DNA from: Gilvirhabdus luticola
Lineage (GTDB): Bacteria > Bacteroidota > Bacteroidia > Flavobacteriales > Flavobacteriaceae
Length of the DNA: 64,000 nt
Assembly (NCBI RefSeq): GCF_032583975.1
Contig: NZ_JAWHTF010000003.1
Reading direction: 5' to 3' (one strand)
Within the stretch, counting starts at the first letter, position 1; every line of letters starts with the position of its first letter. Shown here one piece after another: positions 29,050 to 38,646 of this stretch. The translations under genes and the position numbers were made by a program. A model generated the notes under the pieces. It saw nothing but the letters and a program-made list of their open reading frames with translations. It did not search any database and was not told the DNA's origin.

Positions 29050-29079
29050 TTGTGTTTAATGATAATAGGCTTATTTTAG
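29050..29079 (+). promoter_or_regulatory. Possible promoter of the xylose genes
   Basis: TTG (29050-29052), 19-base spacer and TATTTTAG (29072-29079), one mismatch from TAnnTTTG, upstream of the xylulokinase start at 29128. An imperfect palindrome TTAATCGGTTAA lies just upstream (about 29034-29045). Confidence 0.35.
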
Positions 29080-29127
29080 TTATTATATTTAATAATCTAT
29101 ATTATACTAAAGATTAATTGTCTTAAT

Positions 29128-30612
29128 ATGTTTTTTCTTGGTTACGATTTGGGAAGCTCATCTATTAAAGCTGCTATGGTAGAGGCCAAAACAGGGAAAT
29201 CTATTGGTGTTGCACAGTATCCTGAAACAGAGATGTCTATACTATCTATTGAGACTGGTTGGGCAGAACAGGATCCAGAAATTTGGTGGACTTACATTGG
29301 TAAAGTAACTGAAAAGCTGCTTCGCAAAACTGGAATTTCTGTTGATAAGATTAAAGGTATCGGTATATCCTACCAAATGCATGGTTTGGTTATTGTAGAT
29401 AAAAACCATAAAGTTTTAAGACCTTCAATTATCTGGTGTGATAGTCGTGCAGTAGAAATTGGTAATGCTGCATTTCAAGATATTGGAGAAGAGAAGTGTA
29501 TATCTACCCTTTTAAATTCTCCAGGAAACTTTACGCTTTCAAAATTAAAGTGGGTTAAAGAAAACGAACCTGAATTATTTAATAAGGTTCATAGATTATT
29601 ATTACCAGGAGATTTTATTGCGTTGAAGTTTACCGGAGAAGCAACTACAACCATTTCAGGGTTGTCTGAAGGTATTATGTGGGATTTTAAAGACAAAAAA
29701 CCAGCCGATTGGCTATTTGACTATATGGGAATTAGTTATGACTTAATTCCTGAAATAGTGCCTACATTTTCAAATCAAGGAACTATAACAAAAATAGCAG
29801 CTAAACAAACAGGTTTGCCAGAAGGTATTCCCGTTTTGTACAGAGCAGGCGACCAGCCGAACAATGCACTATCCTTGAATGTTTTGAATCCGGGAGAAAT
29901 TGCAACAACAGGAGGAACTTCTGGTGTTGTTTATGCGGTAACTGATAATAAAAACACAAAAGAAAGCTTAAGAATCAACAATTTTGCACATGTAAACTAT
30001 TCTGTTGATAAGCCGAGAATTGGAAAACTGTTAAATATTAACGGAGCCGGTATTCAATATAGTTGGATGAAGCAACATATAGCTTCAGCTAATTCTTACA
30101 GAGACATGAACGAACTTGCATCTAATGTTCCTGTTGGATCAGATGGATTACGTATTATTCCTTTTGGTAATGGAGCTGAACGTATGCTGAATAATGCAAA
30201 CAATGGTTCTGCAATTTTTAATCTTAATTTTAATAAGCATCAAAATCAACATCTATTTAGGGCAGCTTTAGAGGGCATTGCATTTGCTTTTGTTTATGGT
30301 ATAGATATTTTAAAAAATGATGGTGTAAATGTTTCTGGAATGCGAGCAGGAAATGACAACCTATTTCGTTCAGAAATATTTTCAAAGACTATTGCAACCT
30401 TAATTCAATCAGAAATAAATATTATAGATACAACTGGAGCTATTGGAGCGGCCAGAGCAGCTGGGGTGAGTTGTGGAGATTTTACTACTTTAGAAGAAGT
30501 ATTTTCAGACAACGAACAGGTATTATCATATCATCCAGTAAATGACCAACAAATTTATTTGGATGCTTATCATCTGTGGAAAAACGATTTAGAAACTAAA
30601 TATAATAATTAA
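29128..30612 (+). CDS. xylB: Xylulokinase
   Basis: FGGY-family sugar kinase that phosphorylates D-xylulose to xylulose-5-P for the pentose phosphate pathway. The 494 residues include the N-terminal phosphate-binding [88 protein letters not shown] and a final [11 protein letters not shown]. Specificity is supported by the xylose isomerase 10 bases downstream. The gene begins a three-gene xylose unit next to the glycoprotein-glycan locus. Confidence 0.95.
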   Translation: MFFLGYDLGSSSIKAAMVEAKTGKSIGVAQYPETEMSILSIETGWAEQDPEIWWTYIGKVTEKLLRKTGISVDKIKGIGISYQMHGLVIVDKNHKVLRPSIIWCDSRAVEIGNAAFQDIGEEKCISTLLNSPGNFTLSKLKWVKENEPELFNKVHRLLLPGDFIALKFTGEATTTISGLSEGIMWDFKDKKPADWLFDYMGISYDLIPEIVPTFSNQGTITKIAAKQTGLPEGIPVLYRAGDQPNNALSLNVLNPGEIATTGGTSGVVYAVTDNKNTKESLRINNFAHVNYSVDKPRIGKLLNINGAGIQYSWMKQHIASANSYRDMNELASNVPVGSDGLRIIPFGNGAERMLNNANNGSAIFNLNFNKHQNQHLFRAALEGIAFAFVYGIDILKNDGVNVSGMRAGNDNLFRSEIFSKTIATLIQSEINIIDTTGAIGAARAAGVSCGDFTTLEEVFSDNEQVLSYHPVNDQQIYLDAYHLWKNDLETKYNN

Positions 30613-30622
30613 TTATTCAAGA

Positions 30623-31948
30623 ATGGCTTTAATTGGAAATAAAGAATATTTTAAAGGTATAGGAGAGATTAAGTTTGAAGGAAAAAAATCTGATAATCCT
30701 CTCGCCTTTAAGTACTATAATCCAGAACAAGTAGTTGCTGGAAGAAAAATGAAAGATTGGTTTAAGTTCTCTGTAGCTTACTGGCATACATTCTGTGGAG
30801 TAGGAGCTGACCCGTTTGGACCAGGAACTCAAAATTTTCCTTGGGATCAACCAATTGATGCCATAGATGCAGCAAAAGAAAAAGCAGATGCTGCTTTCGA
30901 GTTTATCACCAAAATGGGTTTTGATTATTACTGTTTTCATGATTTTGATTTGGTTCGTGAGGCTGCAACATTTTCAGAATCTGAAAAAAGATTGGCGATC
31001 ATTGTTGATGTTTTAAAAGAAAAACAAGCAGCTACCGGAGTAAAATTACTTTGGGGAACGGCAAATTGTTTTTCAAATCCTCGCTACATGAATGGTGCTT
31101 CAACAAATCCAGATTTTAATGTTTTGGCTAGAGCAGGAGCTCAAATTAAACTGGCCTTGGATGCAACCATAGCACTAGATGGTGAAAACTATGTGTTTTG
31201 GGGCGGACGTGAAGGCTATATGAGTCTATTAAATACAGATATGAATCGTGAGTTAGATCATATGGGACGTTTCCTTGCTTTAGCAAGAGATTATGCTAGA
31301 AGCCAAGGGTTTAAAGGTAATTTCTTTATAGAGCCAAAACCTATGGAGCCTATGAAACATCAATATGATTTTGACTGTGCAACTGCTATTGGTTTCCTTC
31401 ATAAATATAGATTACAAGACGATTTTAAAATGAATATTGAAGTTAATCATGCAACATTAGCTCAACACACTTTTCAACATGAAATTGAAGTTGCATCTGG
31501 TTATGGTATGCTAGGAAGCTTGGATGCCAATCGTGGTGATTACCAAAACGGTTGGGATACAGACCAGTTTCCAAATAACATTCAGGAAACTACAGAAGCT
31601 ATGTTGTTGTTTATTAAGGCTGGTGGATTGCAAGGAGGAGGTATTAATTTTGACGCCAAGGTTAGAAGAAACTCCACTGACTTAAATGATGTTTTCCATG
31701 CTCATATTGGTGGAGCAGACACCTTTGCAAGAGCATTAATTACTGCGGACGCCATTATTTCAAATTCTCAATATGATGCTTTAAGAAAAAAGAGATATAG
31801 TTCCTTTGATAGTGGAAAAGGAAAAGATTTTGAAAATGGAAAATTAGATTTTAAAGACTTGTATAAAATAGCTAAAGAAAATGGAGAGTTAGATTTACAA
31901 AGTGGAAAACAAGAGTTATTTGAAAATATTATTAATCAATATATTTAA
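30623..31948 (+). CDS. xylA: Xylose isomerase
   Basis: Metal-dependent isomerase converting D-xylose to D-xylulose. The 441-residue length is that of the long (class II) xylose isomerases. Motifs: [25 protein letters not shown] with catalytic H106 and D109, [48 protein letters not shown] and the metal-site DANRGD. It follows xylB closely and precedes a sugar symporter, forming a complete xylose uptake and entry pathway. Confidence 0.97.
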   Translation: MALIGNKEYFKGIGEIKFEGKKSDNPLAFKYYNPEQVVAGRKMKDWFKFSVAYWHTFCGVGADPFGPGTQNFPWDQPIDAIDAAKEKADAAFEFITKMGFDYYCFHDFDLVREAATFSESEKRLAIIVDVLKEKQAATGVKLLWGTANCFSNPRYMNGASTNPDFNVLARAGAQIKLALDATIALDGENYVFWGGREGYMSLLNTDMNRELDHMGRFLALARDYARSQGFKGNFFIEPKPMEPMKHQYDFDCATAIGFLHKYRLQDDFKMNIEVNHATLAQHTFQHEIEVASGYGMLGSLDANRGDYQNGWDTDQFPNNIQETTEAMLLFIKAGGLQGGGINFDAKVRRNSTDLNDVFHAHIGGADTFARALITADAIISNSQYDALRKKRYSSFDSGKGKDFENGKLDFKDLYKIAKENGELDLQSGKQELFENIINQYI

Positions 31949-31983
31949 TTGATTTAAAACTAACTAAAAATTCACTATAGCTT

Positions 31984-33636
31984 ATGGAATCAGTATTGCA
32001 AACTCTAGACTGGTGGGTTTTGGGTTTATACTTTGCAGCATTAATTGGTGTTGCAGTATGGGTAGTTCTTCAAAAAAACAAAAATACCGAAGATTATTTT
32101 CTTGCCGGACGTAATGTTGGATGGTTTGTAATTGGGGCATCTATTTTCGCATCAAATATTGGATCCGAACATGTTGTAGGTCTCGCAGGAACTGGTTTTG
32201 AATCTGGCACACCGATGGCACATTACGAGCTTCATGCCTGGATTGTTTTGCTTTTAGGATGGCTATTCTTGCCATTTTATATAAGAAGTGGAGCATTTAC
32301 TATGCCGGAGTTTTTGGAAAAACGATTTGATAGCCGTTCAAGATGGTTTTTATCTGTGTTCTCTTTGGTAGCTTATGTACTAACAAAAGTTTCCATAACT
32401 ATTTATGCTGGTGGTATTGTGGTGTCTGAATTGCTTGGAATTCCGTTTTGGTATGGAGCTATAGGTATTGTGATTTTTACAGGAATTTATACCGTTATTG
32501 GAGGAATGAAAGCTGTAATATATACAGAAACCTTACAAACGGTAGTACTCATTTTAGGCTCACTTATTATTACATTTTTAGGCTTGCAAGAAGTAGGAGG
32601 TTGGGGACAATTACAAGAAACCGTAAGAGCCGCAAGTCAAGACCATTTTAATATGTGGAGACCAATGAGTGACCCAGATTTTCCTTGGACAGGATTATTG
32701 TTTGGAGGTACTATTGTTGGGATTTGGTATTGGTGTACAGATCAATATATTGTGCAGAGAACATTAGCGGCTAACAATATCAAGATTGGTAGAAGAGGAG
32801 CAATATTTGGAGCATATTTAAAATTGCTGCCAATACTTATTTTCTTAATTCCAGGAATTATTGCTTTTGCTTTAACTATTCAGAACCCTGAAGTTTTTAA
32901 TGTAGAAAGAGCCGATAGGGCATTTCCTATGTTAGTAAAAACACTACTTCCTGTTGGGTTAAAAGGATTGGTGGCTGGTGGATTGATGGCTGCATTAATG
33001 AGCTCGTTAGCATCAGTGTTTAATTCGTGCTCTACAATTTTTACTATAGATATTTATAAAAAATTAAGACCAGAAAAAAGCGAGAAACAGCTTCTAAATA
33101 TAGGCAAAGTGGCAACTGGAATTATTGTTGTACTCGGAATTATATGGATACCAATTATGCAGAAAATAGGTGGAGGAGTTATGTACCAATATTTACAGAA
33201 TGTACAATCATATATTGCACCACCAGTAACTGCCGTTTTCCTTTTGGGTATTATATGGAAACGTGTAAATTCTAAAGCAGCTATAACAACTTTAATGGTA
33301 GGTCTGTTTTTGTTAATATTACGTTTAGGTTCCGAAATTTATTATCAACCACAAATTTCTTCTGGTGAAGAAGTTACGGGATGGTTATTTGCATTTGCAA
33401 CTATAAATTTTGCGCACATGGCAATATTTATGTTTGTTTTCTCTGTAATGTTATGTGTTTCTGTGAGTTTAGCAACTACAGAACCTAACTATGAAACTAT
33501 AAAAGGATTATCATTTGGAACACTTACAACCGAAGATAAAGCGGCTTCAAAATCTAGTTATGATAAGATTGACGTTGTACTTTCTGTGGTTTTAGTAATT
33601 CTGGTTATATTTATCTTGTCTTACTTTACGGGATAA
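31984..33636 (+). CDS. SGLT-type Na+/sugar symporter (probable xylose transporter)
   Basis: Inner-membrane solute:sodium symporter (SLC5 family) of 550 residues with about 14 membrane segments. Seen: FLAGRNVGWFVIGASIFASNIGSEHVVGLAG near the start, TIYAGG, YTVIGGMKAVIYTETLQ, IVGIWYWCTDQYIVQRTLAA and the GLMAALMSSLASVFNSCSTIFTIDIYKK stretch with Ser residues of the Na+ site. This is the branch that contains the Vibrio galactose/glucose symporter. Xylose as substrate is inferred from the xylBA genes immediately upstream (35-base gap). Confidence 0.9.
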   Translation: MESVLQTLDWWVLGLYFAALIGVAVWVVLQKNKNTEDYFLAGRNVGWFVIGASIFASNIGSEHVVGLAGTGFESGTPMAHYELHAWIVLLLGWLFLPFYIRSGAFTMPEFLEKRFDSRSRWFLSVFSLVAYVLTKVSITIYAGGIVVSELLGIPFWYGAIGIVIFTGIYTVIGGMKAVIYTETLQTVVLILGSLIITFLGLQEVGGWGQLQETVRAASQDHFNMWRPMSDPDFPWTGLLFGGTIVGIWYWCTDQYIVQRTLAANNIKIGRRGAIFGAYLKLLPILIFLIPGIIAFALTIQNPEVFNVERADRAFPMLVKTLLPVGLKGLVAGGLMAALMSSLASVFNSCSTIFTIDIYKKLRPEKSEKQLLNIGKVATGIIVVLGIIWIPIMQKIGGGVMYQYLQNVQSYIAPPVTAVFLLGIIWKRVNSKAAITTLMVGLFLLILRLGSEIYYQPQISSGEEVTGWLFAFATINFAHMAIFMFVFSVMLCVSVSLATTEPNYETIKGLSFGTLTTEDKAASKSSYDKIDVVLSVVLVILVIFILSYFTG

Positions 33637-33663
33637 ATAAGTTGGTTTATTAAAATGAATATT

Positions 33664-33816
33664 TTAGTCTAAAGCATTTTTAGTCACGTACCATCTCCAT
33701 CCAATAATGGCCATTTGTAGTTTATTGGCTTTAGAAAGATCCAATTGTTTTTTAGAGTAACTTGGTAAAACAGCTTTGTTGATTTTAGCTAAAATTTTGA
33801 ATATTAACTTTTTCAT
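33664..33816 (-). CDS. Small conserved-looking basic protein (50 aa)
   Basis: A complete 50-codon ORF from ATG at 33816 to TAA at 33664. The product starts MKKLIFKILAKINKAVLPSY and ends in MAIIGWRWYVTKNALD; it is basic, with an amphipathic start. Similar short proteins occur widely in Flavobacteriaceae as far as I recall (some carry a doubtful SsrA-binding label), but no function is established. The composition is protein-like and the ORF lies in an otherwise empty gap, facing the symporter gene. Confidence 0.7.
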   Translation of the reverse strand: MKKLIFKILAKINKAVLPSYSKKQLDLSKANKLQMAIIGWRWYVTKNALD

Positions 33817-34357
33817 ATTGTAAAAATAGTAAAACTTATTCTAGAACTAAGTCTTACATTTTTATGTTCTATAAAGTAGATAGAATCAAGTCAATTAAAA
33901 ATTTAGCAAAAGCAACCATAATGTATTAGTTTTTAAAGGTTAGACAATGTTCAGTTTTTGTTTTGTTTGAGCAATATATATTTTTTGATATTTATAGTCC
34001 AAATGTTTTATGTAAAAAGAATGCAATTGAATATAGATATGTAATATAAATTCATAATAATATTATAAATTGTAAGTATATTATCTTCAAATGAGTTTCA
34101 ATATGTTATTAAATAAGTTAAAAAAGTTTTATATAGTAATATTTGTAGACTAATTTTGATGTTTTTTTATTGAATTTGATAAAAAAGATTACTATTTCGA
34201 CGATTTTTCATTGATTTCATCTTTTTTTTTGTGAATTGCATGTTTTTTTGTTAAGAAGGCAGGTAGTAAAATTCTATATATTTTAAAGATTTTTGAAGTT
34301 CAATTTTTCTATAAAATTGAATGTATAAGTTGCTTATCTTTAAAAAAAAATCTTCCA
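33817..34357. other. Gene-free AT-rich stretch
   Basis: About 540 bases with no credible ORF on either strand, no strong hairpin and only poly-A/T runs. It presumably contains promoters for the small gene to its left and the endonuclease to its right; TATCTTTA at 34335-34342 is a weak -7 candidate for the latter. Confidence 0.5.
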
Positions 34358-36319
34358 ATGAAATTTTATTCAGCATTAATCATTTTTTTAATATCACAGA
34401 TTGCAATATCTCAAATAGTAATTAATGAGTTAGATTGCGACACTCCTAGTACAGACATCCTTGAGTTTATTGAACTAAAGTCTGATGTGCCCAATTATTC
34501 ACTAGATGGATATATAGTTGTATTATTTAACGGTTCTGCATCTGGGGCCGATAGCAGCTATTTTTCTATTGATCTAACAGGATATTCTACAGATGTAAAC
34601 GGATTGTTACTTATTGGAAGCAATAGTGTATCTCCTGTCCCTCAATTATTGATCTCTGCAGATATTATTCAAAATGGAGCAGATGCTGTAGCCATATATC
34701 TGGCAAGTTGGGAAGATTTTCCGGGTGGTACTTTAGCCACAACTACAAATTTAATAGATGCTCTAGTTTACGACACGAGTGATCCCGATGATGCTGCTTT
34801 AATGTCCCTTTTAGGTATTACAGAACAGATTAATGAGAATGAAAATGGAAACAAAGACAATGAATCTATACAAAGAAACAATGATGGAACATATACTGTA
34901 AAAGCACCAACACCAAGACAGCTTAATGATGGTAGTGGTGTTGTTTTAAATGGTGTTTTTATTTCTATTGATCAAACCCAATATGATGAAGGAGATGTGT
35001 TCGATATTACAATTACTACAGAACAAAATGTGACTGAACAACTCGATTTAGAAATCGTACTGGATAACGGAACCTTTGATGCTTCTGATTTTACTGGTAA
35101 TACATTACTTTTAATACCGATTGGACAAAATTTGGTTTCGACTACAATTGCTTTAGTAGATGACAATGATGATGAAGGAGATGAAGTATTGAATATTATG
35201 CTTTTTGAGTTGCCCGAAGGTTATTTACAGTTAAATAATAATTTAAAAATAAGAGTTGTTGATGATGATTTTACAATAGCAGCATGGGGAATACCAACAA
35301 GCCCAACTTATGGTATGGTAACAAGTTCCCAACCGAATGGATATTATAACAGTTTGGATGGTTTAGCAGATACAGCGTTGCGTCAGGCACTACAAGATAT
35401 TATTGCTAATCCGAGTGTTGTAAGAGCTCAAACTTATACCGATGTAATAGATATACTAAAACAAGCTGATCAAAATCCAGCCAATAGTAATGAGGTTTGG
35501 TTGGTTTATACAGAACAAGGTCGTCCAAAATTAGATTTTCAAACAGGTTCTAATAATACAGGGACTTGGAATAGAGAGCATACATATCCAAGGTCTCGAG
35601 GAGGTTTTGAAAGTATAGATTTGGATGATGTTGCAGATGGACCTGATGTATTCTGGGCAACCAAAGCAGATTCTTTAAGACATGGTAATTCAGATGCTCA
35701 TGCTTTAAGAGCGGTTGATGGTCCAGAAAATAGTTCAAGAGGAAACCAAAATTATGGTCCTGCTGAATATGATGGACCTTCGGGAAATGTAGGAAGTTTT
35801 AAAGGTGATTTGGCTCGAAGCGTACTTTATATGACTGTACGCTACAATGGTATTGAAGTCGTAAATGGATATCCAACTGCAAGTCCTTCAGGCCAATTGG
35901 GAGATTTGGCTACCTTATTGGAGTGGCATAGAAGTGATCCTCCAGACGATTTTGAAATGAATCGTAATAATATAATTTATACATGGCAGTTTAATAGAAA
36001 CCCATTTATAGATCAGCCCGATTTGGTTGAGTACATTTGGGGTAATAAGTTAGGTGAATTTTGGGATCAGTCATTAAGTGCAGAAGACGAAAGTATTATA
36101 AAAGTTAAGATATACCCGAACCCTACTAAAGGCGAAATTAACATTAGAGGTATAGAAGAGACTTCATTTATTAAAATTTACAATTCTCAAGGAGTAAAAG
36201 TTTTTGAAAACAAATATTTAGGAAATGTAAACATAAACTTAAATTTATCTAGTGGAGTATATTTAATGAATATAATTCAAGATCATAAATCAATTTTTAA
36301 GAAAGTTGTTATAGATTAA
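34358..36319 (+). CDS. Secreted endonuclease I with T9SS sorting domain
   Basis: Extracellular nuclease of 653 residues. Order: signal peptide (to about residue 18), an N-terminal domain resembling lamin-tail modules (VINELDCDTPSTDILEFIEL), a Calx-beta-like domain (about 205-305), the endonuclease I domain (about 325-570) with W-N-R-E-H-T-Y-P-R-S-R, where the His is the catalytic-site residue of the beta-beta-alpha-metal fold, and a C-terminal Por-secretion type A tail (IYPNPTKGEINI to the end). The tail directs export through the type IX system. It probably degrades extracellular DNA for phosphate or nucleosides. Confidence 0.92.
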   Translation: MKFYSALIIFLISQIAISQIVINELDCDTPSTDILEFIELKSDVPNYSLDGYIVVLFNGSASGADSSYFSIDLTGYSTDVNGLLLIGSNSVSPVPQLLISADIIQNGADAVAIYLASWEDFPGGTLATTTNLIDALVYDTSDPDDAALMSLLGITEQINENENGNKDNESIQRNNDGTYTVKAPTPRQLNDGSGVVLNGVFISIDQTQYDEGDVFDITITTEQNVTEQLDLEIVLDNGTFDASDFTGNTLLLIPIGQNLVSTTIALVDDNDDEGDEVLNIMLFELPEGYLQLNNNLKIRVVDDDFTIAAWGIPTSPTYGMVTSSQPNGYYNSLDGLADTALRQALQDIIANPSVVRAQTYTDVIDILKQADQNPANSNEVWLVYTEQGRPKLDFQTGSNNTGTWNREHTYPRSRGGFESIDLDDVADGPDVFWATKADSLRHGNSDAHALRAVDGPENSSRGNQNYGPAEYDGPSGNVGSFKGDLARSVLYMTVRYNGIEVVNGYPTASPSGQLGDLATLLEWHRSDPPDDFEMNRNNIIYTWQFNRNPFIDQPDLVEYIWGNKLGEFWDQSLSAEDESIIKVKIYPNPTKGEINIRGIEETSFIKIYNSQGVKVFENKYLGNVNINLNLSSGVYLMNIIQDHKSIFKKVVID

Positions 36320-36347
36320 AAAAGGTGCTTAAACAAGCACCTTTTTA
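36318..36347. terminator. Bidirectional intrinsic terminator
   Basis: GGTGCTT (36324-36330) and AAGCACC (36335-36341) form a 7-bp stem with AAAC loop, with an A run before and a T run after. It lies between the convergent endonuclease and M56 genes and can serve both strands. Confidence 0.85.
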
Positions 36348-36374
36348 TTCATGACATAACTCCAAATAATTATT

Positions 36375-38156
36375 CTATTTGGTAGTGATTAGAATAACAC
36401 CATTTTTACCTTTATCTCCATATTTTTCTATGGCACTATTTCCTTTTAAAACTTCCATTTTTTCAATTTTATCAGAATCTAGTTCGTTCATGTCTTTCTC
36501 TGTGGCTTCATTATCGTCTATAATAATAAGTGGTTCTCCTTCTTCGGAATTCAAAAACAAAACTTTGTTTTTCCCTTTACCAATACTTTTCACTTTAAAA
36601 GAATTATCATCACCTACAACAAATACGTCTTCATCTTCCATAGTATCTTTAACAATGTTTCCATCTTTATCTTTTTTTAATATTATAATATCTTTATCGT
36701 CATCAAATTCTACATCTGTATCGCTATGGATGTGAATTACATTTTTGTCCGTAGCTACAGTATGTAATTTCTTTGAACTACCTACTTTTGCAACATGTAC
36801 TTTAACATCTTCAGTTTCATCATCACTAAAATAAAATTCATTCTCACTTGCTACTTTATAATGATAATGACCATTCCCAATTGAAATATTATTTCCTTCT
36901 TTATCAAATGAAATTTTAATAGGCTTAATAGGCTCATCACCATTGATATTGTAGTTTGCATTGGATTCCTTGGATGAAACATCTATTTTTAAACCAGTAA
37001 TTTCGCCAGAATCATTTCGCTTTACATTTTTGAATTTAACGGTTAAGCCTTCTTTTTTAAGTTGTTCTTTTACTTTATCAAAATCATTATCAGTAAAATC
37101 TTTTGTGATAATTACCATTTGATTATCCTTACTAATTTTTGCAATGTTTTGATTATTTTTTATAGAATTATTTTCAGAAGATGCTGTGTTGTTTTGTAGT
37201 GTCTCTACAGCAGCTACATGTGTATTTGCTCCTGCTTGAATAACCGGTGAAGCTTTTTCATAAATAACATCACTGGCAATAGACTCTAACGGTGGTACAT
37301 CTTTTTCTATATAAACATTTTTTGTATTAAAGCTCATTAAAAACAAGCTTAAAAATGGTATAATTAACAGATATTTAAACTGCTTTGATTGTTTTGATTT
37401 TGATTTGTGTAACATAACTATTCGTTTTTTGATTAATGAATTATAGAAATTATTTGTTAGACCCAATTGATAAGTTGGAACACTCGATTTTAATAATAGG
37501 TATTGATACTTTTTTTTACAAGTAATATTGCTTTGTGCAAAATAATCTGCAATGAACTCTAAATTTTGTTGCATCTCTTTTTTGTAAAACCAAATAAAAG
37601 GATTAAACCAAAAGACAATTGCAGAAATTTGAGAAATTAATATATCCAAAGAATGATGTTGTCTAACGTGCACTTTTTCATGAATTAAAACTTGATTCAG
37701 CTCATCATCATTAAATTGATTTGGGTTGTAAACAATCCAGTTAAAAAATGAAAATGGAGTAATATCTTCATTTGTTTTCAGAAAAACGTATTTATCATTT
37801 TTCTCTAACAGTGTGGTTTTAAGTAATAATTTTCTTAATGAGAAAATCTGAATTAAAAAACGACCTAAAAAAAACGAGCCTCCTAAAATGTATATCCAAA
37901 AAACTAATTGGAGGATATCAAAAGTGTTTTCTGATTCAGATGTTATGGTGGCATTTTCAAAAACAATATTTTCTAAATTATTTATAGGAGCTTCTATATA
38001 TATTGGTATAACTATAAAAGGAAATACAAATGCAATAATTAATCCTAATAACAGAAACCATCTATTTGATTGAAAAAAAGTTTCTTTTTGCAAGAAAACT
38101 TTATAGCAGATATAAAAAATAGCAATTATGGCACTGGCTTTAAGTAAATATTCCAT
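36375..38156 (-). CDS. BlaR1/MecR1-like M56 metallopeptidase with TonB-plug-like C-terminus
   Basis: Membrane sensor-protease paired with the BlaI-type repressor encoded 2 bases upstream. Four hydrophobic segments are visible (about 5-22, 35-52, 83-104 and 272-290) with the zinc motif HEKVH at 159-163 on the cytosolic loop, as in M56 peptidases that cleave BlaI-type repressors. The 300-residue part beyond the last membrane segment is not a penicillin-binding domain; it is charged and repetitive and ends in VLKGNSAIEKYGDKGKNGVILITTK, the signature of a TonB-receptor plug. The signal it senses is therefore unlikely to be a beta-lactam bound as in BlaR1. Total 593 residues. Confidence 0.9.
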   Translation of the reverse strand: MEYLLKASAIIAIFYICYKVFLQKETFFQSNRWFLLLGLIIAFVFPFIVIPIYIEAPINNLENIVFENATITSESENTFDILQLVFWIYILGGSFFLGRFLIQIFSLRKLLLKTTLLEKNDKYVFLKTNEDITPFSFFNWIVYNPNQFNDDELNQVLIHEKVHVRQHHSLDILISQISAIVFWFNPFIWFYKKEMQQNLEFIADYFAQSNITCKKKYQYLLLKSSVPTYQLGLTNNFYNSLIKKRIVMLHKSKSKQSKQFKYLLIIPFLSLFLMSFNTKNVYIEKDVPPLESIASDVIYEKASPVIQAGANTHVAAVETLQNNTASSENNSIKNNQNIAKISKDNQMVIITKDFTDNDFDKVKEQLKKEGLTVKFKNVKRNDSGEITGLKIDVSSKESNANYNINGDEPIKPIKISFDKEGNNISIGNGHYHYKVASENEFYFSDDETEDVKVHVAKVGSSKKLHTVATDKNVIHIHSDTDVEFDDDKDIIILKKDKDGNIVKDTMEDEDVFVVGDDNSFKVKSIGKGKNKVLFLNSEEGEPLIIIDDNEATEKDMNELDSDKIEKMEVLKGNSAIEKYGDKGKNGVILITTK

Positions 38157-38158
38157 AA

Positions 38159-38518
38159 TTATTTTTTCTTTTCTATAAGTTCAATAATTTCTCTTAAGTC
38201 TTTTACACTTATCTTTTCTTCATTAGCAAAAAACGAAACGACATTCTTATAAGAGTTATTAAAATAACTTTCTATGGCAGAATTCATAAACTCCTGTCTG
38301 TAGACTTCTTTACTCACTATTGGGAAATACTGATGTGTTTTGCCATAAGCGGTGTATCCTACATAACCTTTCTCTTCCAAATTTCTAATAATGGTTGAAA
38401 GTGTGTTGTAATGTGGCTTATCAGTTTTAATTTCTGCTAGTACATCTTTTACAAAAGCTTTATTTAGCTTCCATAAGATATGCATGATTTCTTCTTCTTT
38501 ATTTGTTAATTTTTGCAT
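38159..38518 (-). CDS. BlaI/MecI/CopY-family repressor
   Basis: A 119-residue winged-helix repressor: LTNKEEEIMHILWKLNKAFVKDVLAEI, then HYNTLSTIIRNLEEKGYVGYTAYGKTHQYFP, the conserved recognition helix and wing, followed by a helical dimerisation part. Such proteins repress their own operon until the partner M56 protease cuts them. Three palindromes that cover the promoter just upstream are the likely binding sites. It is the first gene of a two-gene operon with the M56 protein. Confidence 0.93.
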   Translation of the reverse strand: MQKLTNKEEEIMHILWKLNKAFVKDVLAEIKTDKPHYNTLSTIIRNLEEKGYVGYTAYGKTHQYFPIVSKEVYRQEFMNSAIESYFNNSYKNVVSFFANEEKISVKDLREIIELIEKKK

Positions 38519-38535
38519 TTTTTAAAATTTGATAT

Positions 38536-38566
38536 CAAATATATAACTAAATATATAGTTATCCAA
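38536..38566 (-). promoter_or_regulatory. Promoter of the BlaI-M56 operon
   Basis: On the minus strand, TTG (38566-38564), 20-base spacer and TATATTTG (38543-38536) match the Bacteroidota consensus, 18 bases before the repressor start. Confidence 0.7.
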
Positions 38567-38600
38567 CTAAAAAAATAGTTATAAAACTAAATTTATAGTT
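38545..38600. promoter_or_regulatory. Three BlaI-type operators, AACTA-N6-TAGTT, 20-bp period
   Basis: The palindrome AACTA-N6-TAGTT occurs at 38545-38560, 38565-38580 and 38585-38600, exactly 20 bases apart, so all three face the same side of the helix. The first two overlap the promoter spacer and -33 element of the repressor operon. The array also sits upstream of the divergent exchanger gene at 38647. Confidence 0.75.
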
Positions 38601-38646
38601 TATTTAACATTTCAAACTAAATAGTATCTTCGCAAAAATTTGTTGG

